Assembly (NCBI RefSeq): GCF_001730235.1
Contig: NZ_MIJF01000018.1
Coordinates: 1-33,296 of the forward strand
DNA from: Vulcanibacillus modesticaldus
Lineage (GTDB): Bacteria; Bacillota; Bacilli; Tepidibacillales; Tepidibacillaceae
Reading direction: 5' to 3'
DNA length: 33,296 bases
The notes beneath the pieces are model-generated. The model made no database searches and had not been told where the DNA came from. It saw nothing but the letters and a program-made list of their open reading frames with translations. Positions 7,094 to 14,981 of this stretch are shown here, piece after piece. The position numbers and the translations under genes are program-made. Position 1 is the first letter of the stretch. The number at the start of each line of letters is the position of its first letter.

Positions 7094-8722
7094 ATGAGTG
7101 CATTAGTTTTGATTGCAATTGCATTAATTTTATTTTTAGTAGCTTATAAGACATATGGTACTTATCTTGCTAAAAAGTTTGATTTAGATGACTCAAGAGA
7201 AACTCCTGCTCATACTTTTAATGATGGTGTGGACTATGTACCTGCTAAAGCGCCTGTTCTTTTAGGGCATCACTTTGCTTCAATCGCTGGAGCTGCTCCT
7301 ATTATTGGTCCTGTTACTGCAGCTGTATTCGGTTGGGTACCTGCTTTTTTATGGATAGTTTTAGGTGGGATTTTCCTTGGAGCAGTACATGATTTTTCTT
7401 CTATCGTGGCTTCTGTTCGTCATAAAGGTAAGTCTATTGGCGCAATTATTGATAGCACTATTGGTGATACTGGTAAGAGATTGTTTAATATCTTCGCATG
7501 GTTAACTTTAGTTTTAATTATCGCTGCGTTTGCTAACGTAGTAGCTAAAACTTTCGTTAAAGTACCTGAAGCTGGTACATCTTCATTATTATTTATTGCT
7601 ATTGCAATTTTATATGGTTATTTTGTTTATCGTAATAATTTTCCGGTTGTTTTGGGAACAATTATCGGTGTAGCACTTTTAATCTTTGCAATCTGGTTTG
7701 GAGTACAATACCCATTAGTATTATCTTTTAATACATGGGTTGCTTTAATGTTAATCTACGTTGTTATTGCTTCAGTAGTACCTGTATGGATTTTACTTCA
7801 ACCTAGAGATTATTTGAATTCTTTCTTATTGTATGCAATGCTTGGTGGAGCAGTTATTGGTTTATTCTTCTATAATCCAAAAATTGAATTCGTTGCTTTT
7901 GCTGGGTTTGAAACTGACTTAGGTTGGATGTTCCCAGTGTTATTCGTTACTATAGCTTGTGGAGCCATTTCTGGTTTCCATTCCTTAGTTTCTTCCGGGA
8001 CAACTTCTAAGCAATTAAATAAGGAATCTGATGCTAAATTAATCGGTTATGGTGGTATGTTAATCGAGTCAACATTAGCAATTATCGCATTGATCACTGC
8101 TATCATGTTATCTCAAGGAGATTATGCTGCTAGTTTAGCTGATGGTGGTCCTGTAGCATTATTCTCTAGAGGTGTAGGTAGTTTCTTAGAAACGTTAGGT
8201 TTTTCCTATAATGTTGGTGTGACATTTACTTCTCTTGTGGTTTCTGCATTTGCTTTAACTACATTAGATACAGCTACAAGACTTGGGCGTTATATTTTCC
8301 AAGAGCTATTTGAAAGTAAAGATAAGGCTACTGGTACAACAAAGAAAAACATTGGAACCAATCCTTACTTTGCAACTATCATTACTGTACTAGCGGCTGG
8401 TTCATTAGCAGTTGGTAACTGGAAAGCAATTTGGCCTATCTTCGGTTCGGCTAACCAATTATTGGCAGCAATTGCCTTACTTGCCGTATCTGTATGGTTA
8501 GCTAAAATCGGTAAAAAGAATGGCTTTGTGAAATATCCTATGTACTTCATGTTTGCAGTTACTTTATCAGCATTAGCTCAACTTATTTATAAAAATATTT
8601 TGGGCGGCAAATTCGTATTATCATTTGTTGCAATCGCATTATTTATCCTTGCTATTGTCCTAGCAGGATTTGCTAGAAAAACTTTAAAACAAGTTAGCAA
8701 TAATTCTGGAGTAAGTGCGTAG
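7094..8722 (+). CDS. cstA: CstA-family carbon starvation protein / probable pyruvate or peptide transporter
   Basis: A 542-residue polytopic membrane protein with many hydrophobic helices and the CstA signatures YVPAKAPVLLGHHFASIAGAAPIIGP near residues 48-73, SGFHSLVSSGTTSKQL and TLDTATRLGRYIFQEL. Members of the family import pyruvate or small peptides; E. coli CstA and BtsT are about 700 residues, and this is the shorter form common in Firmicutes and other anaerobes. GAGGAGG lies upstream of the ATG at normal spacing. Codon choice (many GGT, GCT, CGT and ATC codons) looks more biased than in neighbouring genes and suggests high expression. It is the second gene of a three-gene operon. The substrate cannot be read from sequence. 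Confidence 0.93.
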   Translation: MSALVLIAIALILFLVAYKTYGTYLAKKFDLDDSRETPAHTFNDGVDYVPAKAPVLLGHHFASIAGAAPIIGPVTAAVFGWVPAFLWIVLGGIFLGAVHDFSSIVASVRHKGKSIGAIIDSTIGDTGKRLFNIFAWLTLVLIIAAFANVVAKTFVKVPEAGTSSLLFIAIAILYGYFVYRNNFPVVLGTIIGVALLIFAIWFGVQYPLVLSFNTWVALMLIYVVIASVVPVWILLQPRDYLNSFLLYAMLGGAVIGLFFYNPKIEFVAFAGFETDLGWMFPVLFVTIACGAISGFHSLVSSGTTSKQLNKESDAKLIGYGGMLIESTLAIIALITAIMLSQGDYAASLADGGPVALFSRGVGSFLETLGFSYNVGVTFTSLVVSAFALTTLDTATRLGRYIFQELFESKDKATGTTKKNIGTNPYFATIITVLAAGSLAVGNWKAIWPIFGSANQLLAAIALLAVSVWLAKIGKKNGFVKYPMYFMFAVTLSALAQLIYKNILGGKFVLSFVAIALFILAIVLAGFARKTLKQVSNNSGVSA

Positions 8723-8735
8723 AAAGGATTTTAAG

Positions 8736-9140
8736 ATGAGCAAAGATAGTATTATTATCGTGAGGGAACAGGATGAACTTATAGCAGCCTGTTGTGTTCC
8801 CTTTGAAGGTGAATTCGTAAGAGAAGTTGGGAAAGAAAACCTATTTTCGAATCAAAATGATATAATACAATCCACAGGAGAACTTTATCAAAGATTGAAA
8901 GGACAGTATGGTGATTTGATCAATTTGGATGTTGTTGATCCAAGAAATCACGCCTATTTATTTCCTCGATTAGTAAAGGATATCTTCAAATATCGAGTCT
9001 CGTTGTGGCAAGCATTGAAAACTATCTTTGCCTTAAGATCACCTGCGGTTGTTTGTAACGGTAGGTTGATAAGTTCGGGTCAAAAACAGCTTTCTAGCAA
9101 GGTTATTGATGAAATAAATGAAATAATTCAACAATCATAA
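8736..9140 (+). CDS. Small thioredoxin-fold-like protein with CC motif, downstream of cstA
   Basis: A 134-residue cytoplasmic protein. The start is the ATG at 8736 with AGAAAGGA 7 nt upstream; an in-frame TTG/GTG further up would overlap cstA without a binding site. Near the N terminus, after a predicted strand, is a vicinal cysteine pair (C19-C20 in LIAACCVPFEGE). Later come a strand with VDPRN and, near the end, SPAVVCNGRLISSG, which resembles the cis-proline strand of thioredoxin-like folds (hydrophobic-P-V-V-V-N-G). This suggests a redox or metal-thiol protein, somewhat like ArsD-type folds, but no family is recognised with confidence. It is the third gene of the cstA operon and is followed by a terminator. 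Confidence 0.72.
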   Translation: MSKDSIIIVREQDELIAACCVPFEGEFVREVGKENLFSNQNDIIQSTGELYQRLKGQYGDLINLDVVDPRNHAYLFPRLVKDIFKYRVSLWQALKTIFALRSPAVVCNGRLISSGQKQLSSKVIDEINEIIQQS

Positions 9141-9170
9141 AAGAGAAAGGGCTTATACCTTTCTCTTTTC
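9141..9170. terminator. Bidirectional terminator between the cstA operon and selA
   Basis: AAGAGAAAGG (9141-9150) pairs with CCTTTCTCTT (9158-9167). T-rich sequence follows on the plus strand, and the complementary A-rich arm lies on the other side. It lies between two convergent genes and directly abuts both. Confidence 0.8.
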
Positions 9171-9171
9171 T

Positions 9172-10569
9172 TTATAAAACACTATTTATTTTTTCTTGAA
9201 TAATTGGGAATTCTTCAAATCCTAAGGTTCTTACATCTAATAAAAATTGTTCATCATTGACACGGCCTATTATATTCGGAGGATTGGTTCTTAGTTTTTG
9301 CTCGAAACGGTGTAAAGATATATTATTTGGTTTAATTGCGATTAATTTGGTTGGAAGTTTAACATCCGGTAAAGAACCACCACCAACTTCAGAGTAACCA
9401 TCAATTATTGCGATAGTCGCTTTCTTATCAACGATGGGGAGAAGCATTTGATATAATAATTGACTACGTTCTTCTATTGTCTTTTGATTCATTAAAATCA
9501 TTTGTAGCGTTGGGATTTTCTCTACGGCTTCATCAAGTACATAATGTCTTAGAGTTGCCTCTAATGCTGCCAAAGTCATTTTATCGATCCTTAGAGAACG
9601 TGTTAACTGATTTTTTTTCAATCTTTCTATCCATTGTTTTTTGCCGACGATAATCCCTGATTGAGGACCTCCCAATAACTTATCTCCACTAAAAGATATG
9701 ATATCGGCTCCAGCTGCAACAGCTTCTTGAACAGTAGGTTCTTCTCCAATTCGATGTTTTTTCAGATCATAGAGGACTCCACTTCCCAAGTCTTCGTAGA
9801 CTGGAATATTATTTTCTTTACCAATTTCTACGAGGGTTTTTAAGCAAACCTCTTTGGTAAAACCAATTGTTTTAAAATTACTTGTATGCACTTTCATTAA
9901 TAATCCTGTTCGGTCAGTTATAGCTCGTTCATAATCGTAACGATGAGTTTTATTAGTTGTTCCGACTTCTACTAAATGTGCACCACTTTGGACCATAATT
10001 TCTGAAACTCTAAAAGAACCACCTATTTCCACGAGTTGTCCTCTAGATACAATAACTTCTTTGTCTTTAGCCATTTCTCTAAGGATTAAAAAAACAGCAG
10101 CAGCATTATTATTTACTACCAATGCTGCTTCAGCACCAGTAATTTGGATTAATAGTTCCTCAACATGTTCATATCTAGAACCACGTTTGCCTTCATCTAT
10201 ACGGTATTCTAGGTTGGAATAATTGACAGCTGCATTTTGAACTGCCAAAATTGCTTCTTTAGAAAGTTTTGCTCGCCCAAGATTGGTGTGGAGGATCACT
10301 CCTGTACCATTAATGACAGGATGTAAATGTGCCGAAGTTAATTTGTTATATTGGTTAGTAATTTTATCAAGGATATCTGAAATACTAATGTTTTTAGGGC
10401 TTTCTGTAGTTAAGATAGATTCCCTTTCTTTATCTATAATTTTAGCTGTAATGTCTGAAATTAATTCAAAATTGGATTTTGTGATCAATTCTTTGATCTC
10501 TGGTAATTGTAATATAGTATTAACAGCCGGCAAATTTCTCAATGCTTCCTTTTGATTAATTGATAACAT
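9172..10569 (-). CDS. selA: L-seryl-tRNA(Sec) selenium transferase
   Basis: A PLP enzyme that converts Ser-tRNA(Sec) to Sec-tRNA(Sec) using selenophosphate; bacterial members are usually large homo-oligomers. At 465 residues it has the typical length. The N-terminal tRNA-binding region (about 1-80) is followed by the catalytic domain with INGTGVILHTNLGRA, VNNNAAAVFL, a VGTTNKTH motif, EDLGSG (about 259-264) and the PLP lysine K297 in SFSGDKLLGGPQSG. GAGGGAGAT lies before the ATG. It follows selD on the same strand across 63 nt that contain a stable hairpin. selB and selC are not in the window, so decoding must be completed elsewhere in the genome. Confidence 0.97.
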   Translation of the reverse strand: MLSINQKEALRNLPAVNTILQLPEIKELITKSNFELISDITAKIIDKERESILTTESPKNISISDILDKITNQYNKLTSAHLHPVINGTGVILHTNLGRAKLSKEAILAVQNAAVNYSNLEYRIDEGKRGSRYEHVEELLIQITGAEAALVVNNNAAAVFLILREMAKDKEVIVSRGQLVEIGGSFRVSEIMVQSGAHLVEVGTTNKTHRYDYERAITDRTGLLMKVHTSNFKTIGFTKEVCLKTLVEIGKENNIPVYEDLGSGVLYDLKKHRIGEEPTVQEAVAAGADIISFSGDKLLGGPQSGIIVGKKQWIERLKKNQLTRSLRIDKMTLAALEATLRHYVLDEAVEKIPTLQMILMNQKTIEERSQLLYQMLLPIVDKKATIAIIDGYSEVGGGSLPDVKLPTKLIAIKPNNISLHRFEQKLRTNPPNIIGRVNDEQFLLDVRTLGFEEFPIIQEKINSVL

Positions 10570-10598
10570 AACATATCTCCCTCGAAATAGCTATTAGC

Positions 10599-10620
10599 AC
10601 CCACACCAAAAGATGTGGGT
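10599..10620 (-). promoter_or_regulatory. Intercistronic hairpin between selD and selA
   Basis: On the minus strand ACCCACATC and GGTGTGGGT form a 9-bp stem (one G-U pair) with a TTTT loop. No U-run follows, so it is not a standard terminator. It could be an attenuator or an RNA-processing or stability element that sets the SelD to SelA ratio. Confidence 0.5.
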
Positions 10621-10632
10621 ACAAAATAGTCA

Positions 10633-11694
10633 TTAAATAACAATAATTTTCTCTGGATGTTTATCTGTAAATTCACCAATGATCTTGGCATCAATTACTC
10701 CATTGTCGTGCATTTCTTCAAGTAATGTTTCAGCCATATCACCTTTTACTGCCACAAGTAGTCCTCCTGAAGTTACAGCATCAGCGAGGATCAACTGGTC
10801 ATGGTAGTCCAAACGTTCAGCAAAAGTAGTGTGTTTTGAAACCCATCTTAGATTATCCTTACTTCCAGCAGGGACAACATTTTTAATCGCTAATTCTTTT
10901 GTTCCTTCAAGAATTGGAACCGTAGATGAATCAATAACTAGACCAACATTGGTTTTTGTGATCATTTCTAGTGCATGGCCTAAAAGCCCAAAGCCAGTAA
11001 CATCAGTTACAGCAGAAATAGGATAACCTTTCATTACTTCAGCAGCATATTTATTCAACTGAGACATTACTTCAGTTACACGTTTAATTTTTACTTTATC
11101 TAAAACAGCATCTTTAATTCCCTTTGTTTGAATACCTACACCAATTGGTTTGGTAATTATCAATTTGTCTCCTGGTTTTGCACCAACATTAGTCCATATT
11201 TCCCCTGGATGTGCTTTTCCAGTTACTGATAGTCCGATAATCGGTTCTACATTGTCAATTGAGTGACCACCAATCAATGATGCACCGGATTCTTTAACTT
11301 TATCTGCGCTTCCTCTTAGAATTTCTGCCAGCATTTCTGGCCCTAATTTGTTGATTGGATAACCAACAATATTCATGCAAGTTAAAGGTTGACCTCCCAT
11401 AGCATAGATATCACTTAAAGAGTTAGCGGCAGCTATTTGTCCGTACATATATGGATCATCAACGATCGGCGTGAAAAAATCTAAAGTTTGTATTAATGCT
11501 AAATCATCAGAAACTTTATAGACACCTGCATCATCAGGGGTTTCTAAACCAACGAGTACATCAGGATTTGTTTCATGTTTTGGTAATTGACGCAAAACTT
11601 GCGCCAGGTCATGGGGACCAATTTTACAGCCTCATCCAGATTTAGAAGTAGTTTGAGTTAAACGGATTTTGTCTTTCATATTGATCAAATCCAT
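10633..11694 (-). CDS. selD: Selenide, water dikinase (SelD), itself a selenoprotein with in-frame TGA
   Basis: SelD makes selenophosphate from selenide and ATP for Sec synthesis. The conventional reading frame would stop upstream of a TTG at 11595, but continuing through a TGA at 11632-11634 gives a full 353-residue protein from the ATG at 11694. It has GGAGGGG 7 nt upstream. The decoded N terminus has KSGUGCKIGP: U21 sits where E. coli SelD has catalytic C17, with the following C23 and the catalytic lysine K24. Other visible motifs are DDAGVYKVSD, the metal-binding TLDFFTPIVDDP and NSLSDIYAMGG, and GLLGHALEM. Every coding feature after the TGA is intact, so selenocysteine rather than a nonsense mutation is expected. 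selA lies downstream, and thiI is divergent upstream. Confidence 0.95.
11607..11634 (-). promoter_or_regulatory. Candidate bacterial SECIS element in selD
   Basis: Immediately after the TGA (plus 11632-11634) the minus strand reads 12 nt and then GGTC-CCCAT-GACC (plus 11619-11607), a small stem-loop. Bacterial SECIS elements are hairpins directly 3' of the UGA with the apical loop some 15-35 nt downstream, which fits. The stem is short and SelB recognition cannot be judged by eye. Confidence 0.55.
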
Positions 11695-11728
11695 TATGAA
11701 ACCCCTCCTTTTGTGTAGACTAATAATA

Positions 11729-11757
11729 AGTATAAAATAAAATGGAAGAAAAATCAT
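11729..11757 (-). promoter_or_regulatory. Possible SigA promoter for selD-selA
   Basis: On the minus strand TATACT (plus 11729-11734), a 17-nt spacer and ATGATT form a -10/-35 pair about 35 nt before the selD start. The -10 box is good and the -35 box is weak. Confidence 0.35.
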
Positions 11758-11856
11758 TCTTTTTGGTCAGAAAAAGGTTTTAAGTGTTTTTTAATGACTA
11801 AAACTTTGATATTATGTTCTTTATGGGAAAATATTTAGCTAGAAAAGGGTGTTTAT

Positions 11857-13083
11857 ATGAATTACGACTATATTTTGGTTAGATATGGTGAGATAGCGTT
11901 AAAAGGAAAAAATCGCTATAAATTTGAAGATAGATTGGCACAAAATATTAGGAATGTATTAAAAGACCTAGAAAAAACCAAGGTAACTAAGACATTTGGA
12001 AGAATCTATGTGGAGTTAAATGGCGAAGCAAGTGATACGGTTACCGAAAGGTTGAAAAAAGTATTTGGATTAATTTCTTTTAGTCCAGTAAAGAAATCAG
12101 ATGTGGATATTGAAGAAATTAAAAAAACTGCTTTAGAATTGATTAAAAAATCCAAACCTGTACCTAAAACATTTAAGGTGGAGACTAAAAGGCCATATAA
12201 AAATTTCCCATTGAAATCACCTGAAATAACATATGAAGTTGGGTCGCATATATTAAGAAATACTGAAAATCTAACCGTTGATGTTCATAATCCAGATGTT
12301 ACCGTAAACATTGAGGTTCGCGAAGAAGGGGCATATATTTTTTCTGAGGTGATCAAAGGGATTGGTGGAATGCCTGGTGAATCTAGTGGAAAAGGTATGG
12401 TTCTGCTTTCTGGTGGAATTGACAGTCCTGTTGCTAGCTGGTTTGCAATGAAACGAGGTTTACTAGTTGAAGGTATTCACTTCCATACCTATCCAATAAC
12501 AGCAGAAGAATCGTTAGAAAAAGTACTGGATCTTGCTAAAGTTTTGTCGAATTATTCCGGTCAATTTAAGGTTCACTTTGTTCCGTTTTTGGAGATTCAA
12601 TCCGAAATCAGAAAATATGCTCCAGAAAGTCATTATATTACTATAATGAGAAGGATGTTTTTACGAATTGCTGAAAAATTGGCTGAAAAAAGAAAGGCAT
12701 TGGCATTAGTTACTGGTGAAAGTTTAGGTCAAGTTGCCAGTCAAACATTACATAGCATGCATACTATTAACCAAGTGACTAATATTCCAATTATTAGACC
12801 CTTAATAACAATGGACAAGTTAGAAATCATTGAGGTTGCTAAAAAAATTGGAACTTACGAGGCTTCAATTCGTCCATTTGAAGATTGTTGTTCTTTGTTC
12901 GTACCTAAAAATCCAGCTACTAAGCCGACTATTAAGGTGAGTGAAAAGGCGGAAAAATACATGCCAATTGATGATTTAATTGATGAAGCACTAGAGAAGA
13001 CAAGATTGGTTACTTTTACACCATATTCAAATATTACGGTAAAGGATGTCTTAAAAGACGATTATATTGAGTTACCAAAATGA
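11857..13083 (+). CDS. thiI: tRNA 4-thiouridine sulfurtransferase ThiI
   Basis: ThiI activates U8 of tRNA with ATP and inserts sulfur from a persulfide to give 4-thiouridine; in some bacteria it also serves thiamine thiazole synthesis. The 408-residue protein has the N-terminal ferredoxin-like/THUMP region (about 1-170) and a PP-loop ATPase domain with SGGIDS at 185-190. Like Bacillus ThiI it lacks the C-terminal rhodanese domain of E. coli ThiI, so sulfur must come from a partner cysteine desulfurase, which is not in the window. C344 and C345 in FEDCCSLFVP are at the position of the redox-active C344 of E. coli ThiI. AAAAGGG precedes the ATG. It is divergent from selD, which may be chance or may reflect linked sulfur/selenium handling. 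Confidence 0.95.
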   Translation: MNYDYILVRYGEIALKGKNRYKFEDRLAQNIRNVLKDLEKTKVTKTFGRIYVELNGEASDTVTERLKKVFGLISFSPVKKSDVDIEEIKKTALELIKKSKPVPKTFKVETKRPYKNFPLKSPEITYEVGSHILRNTENLTVDVHNPDVTVNIEVREEGAYIFSEVIKGIGGMPGESSGKGMVLLSGGIDSPVASWFAMKRGLLVEGIHFHTYPITAEESLEKVLDLAKVLSNYSGQFKVHFVPFLEIQSEIRKYAPESHYITIMRRMFLRIAEKLAEKRKALALVTGESLGQVASQTLHSMHTINQVTNIPIIRPLITMDKLEIIEVAKKIGTYEASIRPFEDCCSLFVPKNPATKPTIKVSEKAEKYMPIDDLIDEALEKTRLVTFTPYSNITVKDVLKDDYIELPK

Positions 13084-13100
13084 TAATATTGTATTGGATC

Positions 13101-13128
13101 AGTATCCCTAATTTGGGATACTTTTTTT
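13101..13128 (+). terminator. Terminator of thiI
   Basis: AGTATCCC (13101-13108) pairs perfectly with GGGATACT (13115-13122) and is followed by a T-run up to 13128. It lies 18 nt after the thiI stop. Confidence 0.88.
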
Positions 13129-13243
13129 GTACAGTAACGTACTTCAGTATTCATTTGTATTAATTTACCTTTTAGCGGAAAAAATAAACTTGCTACTTGT
13201 ATTTCATTAGTTTTCACTACAGGTAGAAAGGAGCAGTTAGGAA

Positions 13244-13828
13244 TTGAATGACGGGTTATTGCGTTTTTGGATGATTTATGATTTTATTTATCAGCATTTG
13301 ACTCGGATTGAATATGTTGATAAGGAAAATGGAAATATCTTCAGGGTAGTTTTTTGTAAATATCGGGGTCCTAAACTGGTTACACATGATGGTGTGGAAA
13401 TAAATAATGGTGATCCGATTGTCAAATTACATATTTATAATTATAAACTAACAAAAATGTTAAAAGGAATAGACAATGATATTAAATTAGGCCTAACTGC
13501 CTTAAAGATCGTCAAAAATTCCTTACCAGGTTTAGCTAGATATGTAGAACAGCATCCCAAAGGTGAAAATGTTAAGGCAATTATCGGTACAACAATTTTA
13601 CATCGAGGAGTTAGTAAGCTAGGATTTGATGTTGAGTATGTACCAAATAAGCTGAGATATAAAATAAAAAACAAATATTTAATTTTTCTTCTATCATTAA
13701 TTCATCCTGATGGGAGAAAAAGGATCAAAAGGCGTCAAGAAGAGTTAACCTTAAAAAGAGTTTATATTTCTAAAGAGCATTTATTAAATTTATATTTTCA
13801 TTCTAAGCAATTGGAGGAACAGGTTTGA
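13244..13828 (+). CDS. ykoP: YkoP-like conserved protein
   Basis: A 194-residue protein resembling Bacillus YkoP. The visible pattern is DGLLRFWMIYDFIYQHLTRIEYVD, then NGDPIVKLHIYNYKLTK and HPKGENVKAIIGTTILHRGVSKLGFDV, followed by a basic, poorly hydrophobic C terminus. Function is unknown; the fold may be related to proteins found beside polysaccharide-processing enzymes. The start is TTG at 13244; AAAGGAG (13227-13233) is 10 nt upstream, slightly long. Its stop overlaps the TTG start of the glycosyltransferase (TTGA), so the two are translationally coupled. The neighbouring ykoN- and ykoQ-like genes support the family call, which is from memory. Confidence 0.7.
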   Translation: MNDGLLRFWMIYDFIYQHLTRIEYVDKENGNIFRVVFCKYRGPKLVTHDGVEINNGDPIVKLHIYNYKLTKMLKGIDNDIKLGLTALKIVKNSLPGLARYVEQHPKGENVKAIIGTTILHRGVSKLGFDVEYVPNKLRYKIKNKYLIFLLSLIHPDGRKRIKRRQEELTLKRVYISKEHLLNLYFHSKQLEEQV

Positions 13829-14934
13829 AAATCTTGATAGTTACTGAAAGTATGGCTGGTAAAGGACATTACAAGGCAGCAGAATCTATTGCTAAGTCAA
13901 TAGAAAGCAGCAAGATTTCTCATGAAGTGAAGATTGTTAATTTATTGCCAATAGTTAGCAAAAATTTAGAACAAATTGTAAAGGTGATTTATATGACGAT
14001 TCTCAAAAAAATCCCGAAGTTATGGGGGTGGATGCATCAAAGAGAATCAAAGTTTGCACTTTATTTTAAAAAGATTATCGCATATATAATGATTATAAGA
14101 TTAAAAAGGTTTATAGAAATAGAAAAACCAGAGTTAATTATTGCTACTCATGCAAGTGGATTAACAGCGTTATCCATGTTAAAAACAAAAAATAAATATC
14201 GTTTAGCAGCTGTTTTTACTGACTATCAAGTAAATAGTTTTTGGGTAGATAAAAACATTGACTATTATTTTGTAGCTCATCAAGAATTTAAAACAAAGCT
14301 GATCGAGGAATATCAGGTTAACCCTTCAAAAGTGTTTGTATCAGGCATTCCAATTGATCCCATCTTCTTTTACTCAACCAAAAGATCAAAAATTTTTTTG
14401 GCGGATTTGAAAAAAAAGTTTAGGATCTTGATTATGGGAGGGGGATTTGGACTTGGTAGTATCAAGGAAATAATTTGTTCACTAAATCTAGTAAAAGATG
14501 TACCTATCTCAATTACTGTGGTAACTGGCATGAATCAGCAATTATTTAGAGAACTTTCTCTATTGAAGTCAACTCTAAATGTTCCTCTTAAAGTGTTAAA
14601 GTATCAAGAAGATGTCTTTACTTTAATGAAAAATAATGATCTTTTAATATCTAAGGCTGGAGGATTAACGATTTCTGAAGCTTTATCAGTACCGATTCCA
14701 ATTCTGATATATAGACCACTTCCAGGGCAGGAGGAGAAAAACTCTAAATTCTTGATAAAAATGAAATCGGTAATCAGAATCAGTCGATTAGAGGATATTC
14801 AGTACTGGACTAAGTACTTATATTACCATCCTAACTTTTATCTAAAACTGATACAGCAGGAACAAAAGATTGCTAAACCAGATTCTGCAATCTATATTTC
14901 TAACATATTGTTAAATCAGAATAAAAAAATTTAA
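13825..14934 (+). CDS. ykoN: Family 28-type glycosyltransferase (YkoN/MGDG-synthase-like)
   Basis: A 369-residue putative membrane-associated glycosyltransferase. The N-terminal domain, from MKILIVTESMAGKGHYKAAE to about 150, resembles the MGDG-synthase N domain (the glycine/His motif GKGHYKAA is typical of the UgtP/MurG superfamily). The C-terminal GT-B domain has ILIMGGGFGLGSIKEI and the nucleotide-sugar motif ISKAGGLTISEALSVPIPILIYRPLPGQEEKN, matching MurG/UgtP donor sites. A lipid-linked glycan or glycolipid product is likely, but the acceptor is unknown. TTG start at 13825 with GGAGG 7 nt upstream. Coupled to ykoP by a 4-nt overlap and convergent with a ykoQ-like phosphoesterase gene. 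A closer match to UgtP than to YkoN cannot be excluded. Confidence 0.82.
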   Translation: MKILIVTESMAGKGHYKAAESIAKSIESSKISHEVKIVNLLPIVSKNLEQIVKVIYMTILKKIPKLWGWMHQRESKFALYFKKIIAYIMIIRLKRFIEIEKPELIIATHASGLTALSMLKTKNKYRLAAVFTDYQVNSFWVDKNIDYYFVAHQEFKTKLIEEYQVNPSKVFVSGIPIDPIFFYSTKRSKIFLADLKKKFRILIMGGGFGLGSIKEIICSLNLVKDVPISITVVTGMNQQLFRELSLLKSTLNVPLKVLKYQEDVFTLMKNNDLLISKAGGLTISEALSVPIPILIYRPLPGQEEKNSKFLIKMKSVIRISRLEDIQYWTKYLYYHPNFYLKLIQQEQKIAKPDSAIYISNILLNQNKKI

Positions 14935-14969
14935 TCCCCTGTGCTTTGGCAATACATAGGGGATTTTTC
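14933..14969. terminator. Terminator between ykoN and ykoQ
   Basis: AATCCCCT (14933-14940) pairs perfectly with AGGGGATT (14958-14965) and a T-run follows. On the minus strand it is preceded by T-rich and followed by A-rich sequence (AATTTTTTTAT), so it may serve both convergent genes. Confidence 0.8.
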
Positions 14970-14981
14970 TTAGAATTATTT

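Noticed and set aside
10633-11595. SelD starting at TTG 11595, with the upstream part non-coding
   Set aside because: The upstream in-frame sequence encodes the conserved SelD N terminus including the catalytic lysine, interrupted only by the TGA, and the ATG at 11694 has a strong ribosome binding site.
11632-11634. Nonsense mutation making selD a pseudogene
   Set aside because: The TGA lies exactly at the catalytic residue, a known Sec position, with selA adjacent and the frame intact on both sides.
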